A stretch of DNA of 64,000 bases from CAMTVQ01 sp947085255 (GTDB lineage: Bacteria; Bacteroidota; Bacteroidia; Sphingobacteriales; Sphingobacteriaceae), in assembly GCA_947085255.1 (NCBI GenBank), contig CAMTVQ010000001.1:186001-250000 (forward strand), read 5' to 3'. The notes below the pieces were generated by a model. That model was not told the DNA's origin. It saw nothing but the letters and a program-made list of their open reading frames with translations, and made no database searches. Positions 1-9,092 of this stretch are shown here, piece after piece. The translations under genes and the position numbers were made by a program. How positions within the stretch are numbered: position 1 is the first letter of the stretch; each line of letters begins with the position of its first letter.

Positions 1-2
1 CC

Positions 3-1547
3 AATTCGGTTACCGAATCTGATACGATTACTATGAAAGTAAATCCTGCGGATAATCCTTCTTTTTCGTATTCGGGTACTACTTTTTGTGTATCGGGCAG
101 TACTAATCCGGTACCTACTATTATGGGCACTGCTGGTGGTGTATTCTCATCAACTCCCAACGGACTTACGTTAAATTCAATTAGTGGTAAAATTACTTTG
201 GCATCCAGTCAATTAAATACATACACGGTTAGTTATACAACTAATGGAATATGCCCAAAAACAGCCACACAGCAAATAGTTATTACCGATGGAAATAAGG
301 CCGACTTTAAGTATACAAAAGCAACGTATCGTAAATGTGATGCCAATCCTGCACCTGTTTTTATAAGAAATGGAAAATCGGGTAGCTTTAGTGCGCAACC
401 TTCGGGCTTATCTATTACTGCTACTACTGGTGTTGTTAATATAGCCAATAGTCAACCTCGTACCTATACTGTTACAAATAGTGTAGCTGCACAAGGTGGA
501 TGTATAGCTGTGGCATTTGATACGACTATCACAATAGGAGCAATAGTTTCTGCACCAACAGCTGTTTCACCAGTAAAATACTGTAAGGATGCAGTAGCAA
601 CTCCCCTTACGGCAACTGGAGAAAAATTACGCTGGTACACTACCGCTACTGGTGGTACTGGTAATACAACTGCGCCTACACCCAATACCACTGTTGTTGG
701 AACAACAAGTTATTATGTAAGCCAAACCATAGATAGTTGCGAAAGTGCACGTGAAAGAGTAGATGTGCAAATAAGCACAACTTCTTTGCCAGGGACTACA
801 GCACGTAGCTTATGCAAAGACGCAGCAGCAACTGCTCTTACAGCAAATGGAACCAACTTGAAGTGGTACACCGAAGCAACGGGTGGCACAGGAAGTACAA
901 CCGCACCTATACCTAATACGAGCACAATAGGTACTATTAATTATTATGTAAGCCAAACAGTAAATGGCTGCGAAAGTGGACGTCAGAAATTAGCTGTAAC
1001 AATTATAGCAGCACCTATAGCTGCTTTTACAGCAAGCCCTGCGCTTACGGATACGCTTATTAAAGGAAGTACAGTAGCTTTTACGTTTTCGGGCACGATG
1101 GGCAGCTCGCCCAATTATAAGTGGAATTTTGGTGATGGTAGTTCATTGGTGTTTACGAAAAATGCGTCTCATAAATTCGATAAAGTGGGTGCTTTTATGA
1201 TTTCACTTACTGTTACCGAAACAGGTTGTGCTGATACACTTACCCAAGGTCCACTTGTGGTAAAAGATAAAACGACTTCTACAGTATATACCAGAGCCAA
1301 AGATCAAATTAAGCTATATCCTAATCCTACAACAGGTGTTTTTACACTTATTACCGAACAGTTAAATACACCTACTACTATTACCGTTATGGATGCTATG
1401 GGCAAACTGATATTTGAAACAGTGCAAAGCAACACAGCCGAAACGATAGTTGATTTAACGACTGTAGCAGATGGCTTGTATTATGTAAAAGCTGTTTCGG
1501 GTAATAAAGTGCAAATAGGCAAGTTGCAAAAAATAGCTAATTATTAG
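3..1547 (+). CDS. Large T9SS-exported adhesin-like protein, C-terminal part
   Basis: The frame is open to the left edge of the window with no start codon before the first ATG at 33, so this is the 3' end of a longer gene. The visible 515 residues hold Ig/CHU_C-like beta domains, including two nearly identical copies with a 231-base period (Cys codons at 582 and 813; both have a WYT.ATGGTG core and a YYVSQT core). A PKD domain follows (NFGDGSS at about 1130). The last 75 residues are a type A T9SS sorting domain: a LYPNPTTG motif, then DAMGK, then a GLYYVK strand. Such proteins are exported across the outer membrane and anchored or released at the cell surface. The ligand or enzymatic part, if any, lies outside the window. 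Confidence 0.85.
   Translation, partial: NSVTESDTITMKVNPADNPSFSYSGTTFCVSGSTNPVPTIMGTAGGVFSSTPNGLTLNSISGKITLASSQLNTYTVSYTTNGICPKTATQQIVITDGNKADFKYTKATYRKCDANPAPVFIRNGKSGSFSAQPSGLSITATTGVVNIANSQPRTYTVTNSVAAQGGCIAVAFDTTITIGAIVSAPTAVSPVKYCKDAVATPLTATGEKLRWYTTATGGTGNTTAPTPNTTVVGTTSYYVSQTIDSCESARERVDVQISTTSLPGTTARSLCKDAAATALTANGTNLKWYTEATGGTGSTTAPIPNTSTIGTINYYVSQTVNGCESGRQKLAVTIIAAPIAAFTASPALTDTLIKGSTVAFTFSGTMGSSPNYKWNFGDGSSLVFTKNASHKFDKVGAFMISLTVTETGCADTLTQGPLVVKDKTTSTVYTRAKDQIKLYPNPTTGVFTLITEQLNTPTTITVMDAMGKLIFETVQSNTAETIVDLTTVADGLYYVKAVSGNKVQIGKLQKIANY
579..1010 (+). repeat. Tandem Ig-like domain repeat in the T9SS protein
   Basis: Two in-frame copies of a 77-codon unit (231-base period). Shared landmarks are CKDA at the start, a WYT.ATGGTG segment in the middle and YYVSQT..CES near the end. 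They have diverged at the nucleotide level, so this is an old domain duplication rather than a recent slippage event. Confidence 0.8.
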
Positions 1548-1552
1548 CCCTA

Positions 1553-1573
1553 TTCAAGTATATTTGAATAGAT
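1553..1573 (+). promoter_or_regulatory. -7 promoter box inside a small palindrome before aroB
   Basis: TATATTTG at 1559-1566 matches the Bacteroidota -7 consensus TAnnTTTG and ends 7 bases before the aroB ATG. It sits within an inverted repeat, TATTCAA (1551-1557) and TTGAATA (1564-1570). No convincing -33 TTTG is visible. The palindrome may instead be a weak terminator of the upstream gene. Confidence 0.45.
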
Positions 1574-2611
1574 ATGGAGAGCACACAAATCGCAGATTCG
1601 CTACCAGAATTAGCCCGTTGGATAGCAAATAAGCAGTACAGTTCGGTACATATTTTGGTAGATAAAAATACTCATCAACATTGTTTGGATATACTTATTC
1701 AGCACGTGCCGCAGTTGACTGCTTCAAATGTCATTGTCCTTCAATCTGGCGAAAAGCACAAGCAACTAAACACCTGCATAGCTGTATGGAACAAATTGGT
1801 GGGCAATGCCGATAGACATTCATTACTTATCAATCTGGGTGGAGGAGTAATTGCCGATTTAGGAGGTTTTGTGGCAAGTACCTTTAAACGGGGTATAGCT
1901 TTTGTAAATATTCCCACTACGCTTTTGGCTATGGTGGATGCGGCACATGGTGGCAAAACAGGTATAGATTTTGAAGGACTAAAAAATGAGATAGGTACTT
2001 TTGCTTTAGCGCAAAAAGTAATTATTGAACCTGCTTTTTTGCAAACCTTACCACAGCGACAACTTGTTTCGGGCTTTGCAGAAATGCTTAAACATGGACT
2101 CATAGCAGACGCTGCTTATTTTGAGGAATTGGCGTTAATAACACCGCAACAAGTTACCATACAACACATAAAGCGTTCTATTGCTATAAAACAGCATATT
2201 GTACAGCAAGATCCTACCGAAAAGGGGCTGCGAAAAATTCTCAACTTTGGGCATACCATTGGGCACGCTATAGAGAGTGATGCTATACGTACTGTAGGAG
2301 AGACTGCTTTATTGCATGGGGAAGCAATAGCTGCAGGGATGTTGATAGAGGCACATTTATCTTATCAAAATGCAGGTATTAGCGAGCAAGAACTTATCCA
2401 TATAGCTGCTGTAATTACCCGCATTTATAGCTACGTTGCCATTAATGAAGATGCGGTAATAGCCTTGCTTAAGCACGATAAAAAGAATAAATCGGGAGAA
2501 GTACACATTGTTGCGCTGCAAGCTATTGGTAAGGCTACTACAACGGCTATCTATACGCCAGAAGCAATACACGCAGCATTTCTATATTATAAGCAAGCGT
2601 ATGGATGCTAA
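1574..2611 (+). CDS. aroB: 3-dehydroquinate synthase
   Basis: Second step of the shikimate pathway: converts DAHP to 3-dehydroquinate with NAD and a divalent metal, in the cytoplasm. The 345-residue length is normal. Visible motifs are the glycine-rich GGGVIADLGGF with a following RG (about residues 88-105), HGGKTGID, the metal-ligand segment GFAEMLKHGL (about 167-176) and NFGHTIGHAIE (about 224). It starts 26 bases after the T9SS gene and overlaps aroA by 11 bases, so aroB and aroA are probably co-transcribed and translationally coupled. Confidence 0.97.
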   Translation: MESTQIADSLPELARWIANKQYSSVHILVDKNTHQHCLDILIQHVPQLTASNVIVLQSGEKHKQLNTCIAVWNKLVGNADRHSLLINLGGGVIADLGGFVASTFKRGIAFVNIPTTLLAMVDAAHGGKTGIDFEGLKNEIGTFALAQKVIIEPAFLQTLPQRQLVSGFAEMLKHGLIADAAYFEELALITPQQVTIQHIKRSIAIKQHIVQQDPTEKGLRKILNFGHTIGHAIESDAIRTVGETALLHGEAIAAGMLIEAHLSYQNAGISEQELIHIAAVITRIYSYVAINEDAVIALLKHDKKNKSGEVHIVALQAIGKATTTAIYTPEAIHAAFLYYKQAYGC

Positions 2612-3842
2612 CGTGCTGTTTCTAAGTAAACCTACTGCACCTATTGTAGGGCGTATTACGCTCACTGCATCTAAAAGTATTACGAATCGGTTATTAATCC
2701 TGCAAGCATTAAGTAAAAGGTCTTTAGAGATAGAAAATAGTGCCGCAGCTTCCGATTCGCAGGTTTTAACTCAAATACTTGGTACGTATACCACCCAAAA
2801 AGTAGTAGATGTAGGAGCGGCAGGTACCGCATTTCGATTTCTAACAGCATTTTTAGCAATACAACCAACAGGAGAGTGGCTACTTACAGGTTCTGCTCGT
2901 ATGAAAGAGCGACCTATTGCACCATTGGTAACAGCTTTACGTTCGTTAGGGGCAGATATACGCTATACAGAAAACGAAGGCTTTCCGCCCGTTGTTATTC
3001 AGGGTAAATCGTTAATGGGTGGAGCGTTAAATATAGATGCTTCCATAAGCAGTCAGTTTATTTCAGCATTGCTGATGATTGCCCCCCTTCTTCCTCAGGG
3101 CTTACAGCTAAAATTGATAGGCAATTTAGTATCTAAGCCCTATATTCAGCTTACATTAATGCTAATGGAGCAATTAGATGCAAAATATACTTGGGTAGAT
3201 AATGTGATTGTTGTAGCACCTACATCTTATACGCCAACTGCTAAACAAACCGTAGTAGAGGCTGATTGGAGCAGTGTTTCTTACTGGTACGCTATTGCTG
3301 CACTAACCAACGATACTGATATGTATATTGATGGATTGCAAGCAAATAGTTTGCAAGGAGATAGCATATTGCCCACCTTGTTTGCTGATTTAGGGGTAAC
3401 TACTGCATTTACACCTACAGGAATTCGTATTCAATCAAAAAATACAATCATTAATGAGTTTGAATATGATTTTACGCACTGCCCAGATTTAGCACAAACA
3501 GTGGCTGTAGTGCTTGCTGCAAAGGGTATATCCAGCAAACTAAGCGGATTAGCATCATTGCGGATAAAAGAAACAGATAGAGTACAAGCCTTAGTGACTG
3601 AATTGTGCAAAATGGGCTATAATATTGCCATTAATGATGCTAATGATATTTTAATTGCCCCTAATTTGCCGTTAAAAGATACACCTATTATTACTACCTA
3701 TGATGATCACAGAATGGCTATGGCATTTGCTCCGTTGGCAGTAATACTGGGTAAAATAGGTATAGAGAATGCTGTTGTTGTAGAAAAATCATATCCTGCT
3801 TTTTGGGAAGATTTGCAACAGTTGGGCTTTATCGTTCATTAA
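2601..3842 (+). CDS. aroA: 3-phosphoshikimate 1-carboxyvinyltransferase (EPSP synthase)
   Basis: Transfers enolpyruvate from PEP to shikimate 3-phosphate. Motifs seen: TASKSITNRLLIL near the N-terminus (substrate-binding Lys), AAGTAFRF, RIKETDR and YDDHRMAMAF near the C-terminus, all diagnostic of the family. The open frame reaches back to 2508, but those codons lie inside aroB and encode no family sequence. The ATG at 2601 gives MDANVLFLSKP and a normal 413 residues, so I chose it. The substrate loop reads GSARMKERPI where many relatives have a GNAGTxMRP-type loop; the latter is partly represented by AAGTAFRF. It follows aroB with an 11-base overlap. Confidence 0.95.
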   Translation: MDANVLFLSKPTAPIVGRITLTASKSITNRLLILQALSKRSLEIENSAAASDSQVLTQILGTYTTQKVVDVGAAGTAFRFLTAFLAIQPTGEWLLTGSARMKERPIAPLVTALRSLGADIRYTENEGFPPVVIQGKSLMGGALNIDASISSQFISALLMIAPLLPQGLQLKLIGNLVSKPYIQLTLMLMEQLDAKYTWVDNVIVVAPTSYTPTAKQTVVEADWSSVSYWYAIAALTNDTDMYIDGLQANSLQGDSILPTLFADLGVTTAFTPTGIRIQSKNTIINEFEYDFTHCPDLAQTVAVVLAAKGISSKLSGLASLRIKETDRVQALVTELCKMGYNIAINDANDILIAPNLPLKDTPIITTYDDHRMAMAFAPLAVILGKIGIENAVVVEKSYPAFWEDLQQLGFIVH

Positions 3843-3889
3843 ATCACAATCCATTTTGTACCTATGTATTTAATGTTTTCATTTGTGTA

Positions 3890-4711
3890 ATGAATCGTCA
3901 GCAACTTATTACGCAAATCAGACACAAAAGAAGCTTTTTGTGTATTGGCCTAGATACCGATATTACCAAAATACCGAAACACTTATTGGCTACCGAAGAC
4001 CCAATTTATGCGTTTAATAAAGCGATAATTGAACATACTGCCGATCTGTGCATCGCATACAAACCCAATATTGCTTTTTACGAAAGTGTTGGAGCAGCAG
4101 GTTGGTTAAGTCTGGAAAAAACCATGACAGCCATTCCTGATAATGTGTTTACCATAGCCGATGCTAAACGCGGCGATATAGGTAATACTTCTGCCATGTA
4201 TGCGCGTGCTTTTTTTCAAAACATGTCCTTCGATTCGGTAACAATTGCTCCTTATATGGGAGCAGATAGCGTACAACCATTTTTAGGTTTTACGGATAAG
4301 TGGGCAATTGTATTGGCACTAACCTCTAATGAAGGCAGTAAAGATTTTCAGGTAATGCGATTGGCTACTGGCGAAACATTGGTAGAAAAAGTACTAAAAA
4401 CAAGTTTCGATTGGGGATGTACGGCAGATAATACCATGTATGTAGTAGGAGCTACCCAAGGAGCGGCATTTGCCGAAATTCGAAAAATTGTACCAAACCA
4501 TTTTTTGTTAGTCCCGGGTGTTGGTGCGCAAGGCGGCAGTTTAGCTGAAGTGGTAAAGTATGGTATGAATGCCGATTGTGGACTAATTGTGAATTCATCA
4601 CGCGCTATATTGTATGCATCGGTTGGGGAAGATTTTGCCGAAAAAGCACGCGCAGAAGCCAAAAAAGTACAACAAGAAATGGAACAACTTTTGGATAATA
4701 GTGGCTTTTAA
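3890..4711 (+). CDS. pyrF: Orotidine 5'-phosphate decarboxylase
   Basis: Last step of UMP synthesis, decarboxylating OMP. The 273-residue protein has GLDTD near the N-terminus, the catalytic DAKRGDIGNTS segment with its Lys, and the phosphate-binding LVPGVGAQGG segment near the C-terminus. This is the longer type-2 PyrF branch common in Bacteroidota. The frame is open back to 3803 inside aroA, but ATG 3890 (MNRQQLI) fits the family and leaves a 47-base gap after aroA. Confidence 0.95.
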   Translation: MNRQQLITQIRHKRSFLCIGLDTDITKIPKHLLATEDPIYAFNKAIIEHTADLCIAYKPNIAFYESVGAAGWLSLEKTMTAIPDNVFTIADAKRGDIGNTSAMYARAFFQNMSFDSVTIAPYMGADSVQPFLGFTDKWAIVLALTSNEGSKDFQVMRLATGETLVEKVLKTSFDWGCTADNTMYVVGATQGAAFAEIRKIVPNHFLLVPGVGAQGGSLAEVVKYGMNADCGLIVNSSRAILYASVGEDFAEKARAEAKKVQQEMEQLLDNSGF

Positions 4712-4735
4712 GTATTTTTAGTAATCTAAATACTT
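4710..4735 (+). terminator. Weak hairpin after pyrF
   Basis: Inverted repeat AAGTATTT (4710-4717) and AAATACTT (4728-4735) with a 10-base loop and no U-tract. It could attenuate or stabilise the pyrF transcript 3' end. The DUF2851 start codon follows 9 bases later. Confidence 0.3.
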
Positions 4736-4743
4736 ACCTACCT

Positions 4744-5985
4744 ATGACTGAAGAATTGCTCTACCGCATTTGGCAGCACAAATTATGGGGAATAAAGCCG
4801 CTATTTACCACTAATGGAGAACCCATTGAAGTAATACATACCGGTCAGCGTAATGCTGATTCGGGTCCAGATTTTTCTGTTGCTAAACTCAAAATAGGCA
4901 CCACACAATGGGTGGGAAATGTAGAAATACACACACATGCTTCCGACTGGAAACTACATAAACATACCAAAGACGCAGCTTACGATTCGGTAATACTGCA
5001 CGTAGTGTACAAAAATGATGCAGCACCAATTGTGCGGAGCAATGGTTCACAAATTCCAACGCTGGTACTCGAGCAATACGTGCCAGATACGGTAATCAAA
5101 CACTATCAACACTTAAATAATGAGCCGCACGCTATTGCCTGTGCCTATAAATTGACCGAGATAGATGCCCTTATTACTACCAACTGGCTCGAACGTATGG
5201 CATTGGCGCGATTAGAACAAAAATATAGTGCCATACAGCATATTTTGCAACGCAATACGCATGATTGGGAAGAAAGTTTTTACCAATTTTTGGCCTATAC
5301 CTTTGGCTTTAGGGTAAATGCACTGCCTTTTGAAATGCTGGCGCAAACATTACCTAACAAGCTGTTGGCTAAGTATAAAGACAATTTGCTGCAATTGGAG
5401 GCCTTATTTTTTGGTCAGGCGGGTTTATTAACGAATCAACAGGCTGTTTTACAAACCGAATATCAATTTTTAGCAGTCAAGCATAATCTAAAACCAATGC
5501 ACACCCATTTGTGGAAATTCCACCGTACACGTCCACAAAACTTCCCCGATGTGCGTATTGCTCAACTTATCGGTTTGGTGCATCATTCGCATCACTTATT
5601 CTCTAAAGTAGCAGCTGCCAGTACTATAAAAGAATTACAACAACTATTTACCTTAAAGCCTTACAAAAGCACGTATTTTGCTGAAAATACCCCTAAAATG
5701 GGTACAGATAGTTTGCAGGTTATTTTAATAAATGCCGTAGCTGTTTTTCTATTTGCATATGGTAAGCATACTAATAATCAAGAGCAAATGGACAAGGCCT
5801 TAGGCTTGCTGGATGATTTGCCTGCCGAAAAGAATGTAATTACCCGACAGTTTACAGAAAGTGGGTTGAAAATAGCTTCGGCATTACACAGTCAAGCCGT
5901 ATTGCATTTAAAACCAAACTATTGTGCTAAAAAATTGTGCCTAAATTGTGCTATAGGCAACAAAGTATTAACTTTACCGTATTAA
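4744..5985 (+). CDS. DUF2851 family protein
   Basis: A 413-residue cytoplasmic protein of a family almost restricted to Bacteroidota and of unknown function. The N-terminal signature is present: EELLYRIWQHKLW, then a GQRN.DSGPDFS segment and GNVEIH..ASDW. The C-terminus carries a cysteine cluster, C-x4-C-x2-C (YCAKKLCLNCA), which suggests a metal site but proves nothing. No signal peptide. The start is the first ATG after the pyrF hairpin. A six-base gap separates it from the PspC-like gene. Confidence 0.85.
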   Translation: MTEELLYRIWQHKLWGIKPLFTTNGEPIEVIHTGQRNADSGPDFSVAKLKIGTTQWVGNVEIHTHASDWKLHKHTKDAAYDSVILHVVYKNDAAPIVRSNGSQIPTLVLEQYVPDTVIKHYQHLNNEPHAIACAYKLTEIDALITTNWLERMALARLEQKYSAIQHILQRNTHDWEESFYQFLAYTFGFRVNALPFEMLAQTLPNKLLAKYKDNLLQLEALFFGQAGLLTNQQAVLQTEYQFLAVKHNLKPMHTHLWKFHRTRPQNFPDVRIAQLIGLVHHSHHLFSKVAAASTIKELQQLFTLKPYKSTYFAENTPKMGTDSLQVILINAVAVFLFAYGKHTNNQEQMDKALGLLDDLPAEKNVITRQFTESGLKIASALHSQAVLHLKPNYCAKKLCLNCAIGNKVLTLPY

Positions 5986-5991
5986 GCAGCC

Positions 5992-6216
5992 ATGATACAA
6001 CGTGTAATCACCTTTTTTGAGCAACAGGCATTTGGAGTATGTACCTACATTGGCGATAAATGCAATGTATCTACCACACGCATCCGTTTGTTCTTTATCT
6101 ATTCCAGCTTTTTGGCGGTTGGATTTCCTATTATATTTTACTTTTTAGCGGCTTTTGTGCTGGATATTCGCAATTACTTTAAAATTACTCGTAGAAATAG
6201 TTTTAAAGAAATTTAG
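5992..6216 (+). CDS. PspC domain-containing small membrane protein
   Basis: A 74-residue protein. The segment FGVCTYIGDKCNVSTTRIRLFFI matches the PspC pattern of a short amphipathic stretch (GVC.GI......R..F), followed by a membrane helix (about residues 38-60). PspC proteins sense or buffer envelope stress, usually with PspA or PspB, none of which is nearby. It begins 6 bases after the DUF2851 stop. It overlaps the convergent lipoprotein gene by 4 bases at their stop codons. Confidence 0.7.
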   Translation: MIQRVITFFEQQAFGVCTYIGDKCNVSTTRIRLFFIYSSFLAVGFPIIFYFLAAFVLDIRNYFKITRRNSFKEI

Positions 6217-7619
6217 TACACCGCTGGTAGGCTTTCTAAACTCTGAAAAGCCTGAAATACCGTTTTTCCTCTTTTTATAGCAAACTGAAATGGATACTCG
6301 CGCTGTGTGCGGTTATCAAAAGCTTTAGTTTTAAGGGTAATATTTTGTTGCCCCTCTGGCAAAGTCACACGAGTATAGCTAATAGAGTAGGGTAGCGTTT
6401 GCCAGTTGCGGGTATCAGCTTTTTCGGTAATAGCATTTACAATACCTACCACAGCACCCAAATCCTGATTTTCTCTCCTTACGGCATACTCAGCTGCTTT
6501 TTTGGTGGCTAAACGTAAAATAGATTGCCCCAACTCGCGCAGCATTCTATCGCGCAGGCACTTAAAGGCAATTTGATTGATGTCTTCTGCTTTTTCTAAG
6601 GTATATTCTGCTCCATTAGTTGTAATAGCAGCCGAACGATAATACGTAGGTCGTTCGATGTATTTAGGAAAAGCTACACGCATAAATTTTAGTTCAGCCA
6701 ACGCCGATTGGTTGTTCTTTTCGCTTGGTGGCAAATAGAATGGAAAATTAATACCGTACTCTTGGTTGACAAACGTAACCAGACCCTGCTGCCCGGGTAA
6801 TATGGTAAAGTTGATGCTGTTTTCTCCTTTAATGGGACCTAAGCCATTGTTCCAAAAAAACACCAATTCGCCTTTAGTTGCTTCTGTAGCCTCGTATTTT
6901 AGATTGTATTTTTTCTCGTAACCTTCAGCTTCTTGTCTAAAACCCGTACGATAAGCAGCACGAATCAAATCTTTTTTAAGTTGTATTGGAGCTTTAACAT
7001 TAAATAAGGTATCGTAATTGGTTTCGTAGGCCTCTACTGCATTTCGGTAACTGATAAACGCATTGTTGTAATCTCCCGACGCATCGTACACCATTCCCAT
7101 TAAATTTAGGCCAAATGCATCTACCTTGTAGCGGTTCCTTCGGGTAGGGTATTTATCGTTCAAGGCATTTAGGCGAATATTCAATCGTCTACATTCTACT
7201 AATGCATTTTCGTAATTACCCAAATTAAGCCAATTAATAGCCTTATAATAATGAATAAGCACCACCTCAAAGTCTTCGGGTTTATACTCAGCCATCATAG
7301 GGTTGCTGATATAGGTTAATGCAGTAGATGCTGCCGTTTTTTGGTAATCTTCGGCAATTATATCTGCTTGGTTAAAAAACGTATTACTCTCTACACTTTT
7401 GCCCAACATCCAATTTACACTGCCTCGGTTTAGGTTGTAAAGCAACCTATTACGTCCATTAGGCGCTTTTTTGTCTTTTGCCATCGTGGCATCAGCTTGC
7501 TCTAAATCACCTTTTAAGAGCAGCGCATTAAAGCTTTCTTGGCGTTGGTAGTACGTAGCGCAGGAAACCAAAAACAGAATAGTAATGAAAGCAGAAAATG
7601 TGCGAATGTTCTGCTTCAT
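6213..7619 (-). CDS. COG3014-family lipoprotein
   Basis: Predicted 468-residue outer-membrane or periplasmic lipoprotein. From ATG 7619 it begins MKQNIRTFSAF and carries a lipobox (LVSC, Cys20). The body resembles COG3014: helical, TPR-like N-terminal half (GSVNWMLGKS, NWLNLGNYENALVECRRL, YDASGDYNNAFISYRNAVE) and a beta-rich C-terminal half. The open frame reaches 7691, but those residues lack signal-peptide character and overlap the upstream gene. In other phyla COG3014 genes sit beside LpoB-like genes, as here, so a role in peptidoglycan synthase control or envelope assembly is inferred. Third gene of a three-gene minus-strand cluster. Confidence 0.75.
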   Translation of the reverse strand: MKQNIRTFSAFITILFLVSCATYYQRQESFNALLLKGDLEQADATMAKDKKAPNGRNRLLYNLNRGSVNWMLGKSVESNTFFNQADIIAEDYQKTAASTALTYISNPMMAEYKPEDFEVVLIHYYKAINWLNLGNYENALVECRRLNIRLNALNDKYPTRRNRYKVDAFGLNLMGMVYDASGDYNNAFISYRNAVEAYETNYDTLFNVKAPIQLKKDLIRAAYRTGFRQEAEGYEKKYNLKYEATEATKGELVFFWNNGLGPIKGENSINFTILPGQQGLVTFVNQEYGINFPFYLPPSEKNNQSALAELKFMRVAFPKYIERPTYYRSAAITTNGAEYTLEKAEDINQIAFKCLRDRMLRELGQSILRLATKKAAEYAVRRENQDLGAVVGIVNAITEKADTRNWQTLPYSISYTRVTLPEGQQNITLKTKAFDNRTQREYPFQFAIKRGKTVFQAFQSLESLPAVY

Positions 7620-7674
7620 AAATTTTGAAATGCTCTTTAATGAAAAGTAATTGCTCACGTTAGCGTGGTTTGTA

Positions 7675-8355
7675 TTAAAAGGAAGAAACATATATTTTTT
7701 TAATCCATTGACTTCCTCTTTTATCAGTTAGCTTCAGAATATAAATACCAGTGGTTAAAAGTACAGGCACACTTGTTTGTTGCTCATTAATAGTAGTTTC
7801 TATTATTTTTCTTCCCATCAAATCAAATATGCTCAATGTTTGCGCTGTTGCATTTTCAATAAACACATAACCACTATTCACATCATATCTAAAATCAGGG
7901 TCCACTTTCTCATTACTAATACTGGTACTTAGTCCTTGCTTAATAGTAAGGTTAGTATAACTCGTATCTACTGTTGCAATGGTATCTTTTCCCTTGTCGT
8001 TGCGAAACCTGTGATTCATATAACTTACCAAGATATAATTTCCTTTAGGTAAGGGATTGATTCGTATATAGCTTTTGCACCTACAAAAAGAAAAATTTCC
8101 GCCTTGATTCTTGCTGTCTCCATGTAGTAGATTAATAAAAATCGAATCCTTTGCAATAGTATAGGTTCTACTGAGGGGGTCACATGGAGATTCGGTGTAT
8201 TGCAAATCATAATAGATCTCAATAGTGTCATTACTAGTAATAGGGCCATTATTCCCACTAGGATACATTTCCATACTGAGTATACCATAGTCTTGAGCAT
8301 AAGTATAGTTTATGCTCAAGACTATTAAGAAAATGATAGTTAAGTGTTTTTTCAT
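7675..8355 (-). CDS. Small T9SS-exported protein of unknown function
   Basis: A 226-residue secreted protein. ATG 8355 (MKKHLTIIFLIVLSINYTYAQ) gives a clean signal peptide ending in YAQ; the frame is open 8 codons further upstream, but that form would bury the signal. The middle, about 120 residues, has beta-strand character and a Cys pair in FCRCK, with no family I recognise. The last 75 residues are a type A T9SS domain (SIFDLMGRKI, then GIYILKLTDKRG). It sits between the LpoB-like and COG3014 genes, an unusual place for a T9SS substrate and possibly functionally linked to them. Confidence 0.75.
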   Translation of the reverse strand: MKKHLTIIFLIVLSINYTYAQDYGILSMEMYPSGNNGPITSNDTIEIYYDLQYTESPCDPLSRTYTIAKDSIFINLLHGDSKNQGGNFSFCRCKSYIRINPLPKGNYILVSYMNHRFRNDKGKDTIATVDTSYTNLTIKQGLSTSISNEKVDPDFRYDVNSGYVFIENATAQTLSIFDLMGRKIIETTINEQQTSVPVLLTTGIYILKLTDKRGSQWIKKIYVSSF

Positions 8356-8380
8356 GCTTTTCGGTAGAATAATACGCACA

Positions 8381-8971
8381 TTAGTTAGTCACCGCTTTTT
8401 TGATTTTTTTATCACCAATCCATACTTTTTCGTTGGTTTCAATATTGGTCAACTCTAAATCTATTTGATAGTATACTACCTTGTTTTTACCATTTTGATC
8501 AACAATAGAAGTAATAACTCCTTGCAAAATAAAATCAGCACCTTTTTCTCTGCCAAATTTCTTCATGGTTTCTTCCGATGCATTGGTTTGTTGATCGGCT
8601 TTTTCATCACGCATTTCTTTACGTGCATCGCCACCTTGTACCACACCTACTAATCCAGAGTTAATAAACGAACGCTCTATATCCTTAATAAATGTTTCTG
8701 GCTCAATAATTTCATGCGATTTGTTGCGTACCATACCTACAATTACACCTGGTTTGCGTTGTTTTTGCATAGCAAAATCGGTTCGCCAAGCACGTGCTAT
8801 GGCATCGGTAATCATCTCATTCGCTACTAAACGACTATCGGTATCATTCCATCTGCCGCTTAAGTCTGTTTGTTCCGAAGGATCAATACGTTTTACCGTT
8901 TTTCGTGGGGTACAACTTGCAATGGTAAGTGTAGCAGCTGCAATAAAAAATACATAATGGGTGGTTTTCAT
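8381..8971 (-). CDS. LpoB-like penicillin-binding protein activator lipoprotein
   Basis: A 196-residue lipoprotein: MKTTHYVFFIAAATLTIASC with lipobox Cys20. The rest matches COG3417/LpoB: a basic linker, DLSGRWNDTDSRLVANEMITDAI, a GMVRNKSHE strand, then GADFILQGVITSIVDQ and DLELTNIETNEKVWIGDKKIKK. In Escherichia coli LpoB activates PBP1B from the outer membrane; which synthase this one serves is not known, though a PBP1A-type enzyme is encoded at 47.6-49.9 kb. An in-frame ATG at 8983 adds four residues. First gene of the cluster, with its own promoter. Confidence 0.8.
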   Translation of the reverse strand: MKTTHYVFFIAAATLTIASCTPRKTVKRIDPSEQTDLSGRWNDTDSRLVANEMITDAIARAWRTDFAMQKQRKPGVIVGMVRNKSHEIIEPETFIKDIERSFINSGLVGVVQGGDARKEMRDEKADQQTNASEETMKKFGREKGADFILQGVITSIVDQNGKNKVVYYQIDLELTNIETNEKVWIGDKKIKKAVTN

Positions 8972-8995
8972 ATTTGTTATCATTTAATTTAAAGT

Positions 8996-9003
8996 CAAAT
9001 ATA
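8996..9003 (-). promoter_or_regulatory. -7 promoter box for the lpoB-like cluster
   Basis: On the minus strand TATATTTG matches TAnnTTTG, 24 bases before the chosen ATG at 8971. No clear -33 TTTG was found 19-20 bases further upstream. Confidence 0.5.
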
Positions 9004-9077
9004 TTTTCTTTTTTGTTTCGTAAACGATTGTTCTGACATTATCGTGTAATAAAGGTTTAAAGAGCCTCCGATTTTTC

Positions 9078-9085
9078 TATTTTTG
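9078..9085 (+). promoter_or_regulatory. -7 promoter box for valS
   Basis: TATTTTTG fits TAnnTTTG and ends 7 bases before the first ATG of valS, so transcription would begin at or within a few bases of the start codon. A TTTA at 9056-9059 could be a degenerate -33 element. Confidence 0.5.
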
Positions 9086-9092
9086 TACCAAT

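Noticed and set aside
2508..2600. N-terminal extension of aroA
   Set aside because: The codons lie inside aroB, in another frame, and encode no EPSP synthase sequence; ATG 2601 gives the standard start.
4348..4662. Minus-strand open frame of about 100 codons opposite pyrF, and many similar frames opposite other genes
   Set aside because: They are antisense shadows of well-recognised genes, with no promoter, domain or codon-use support.
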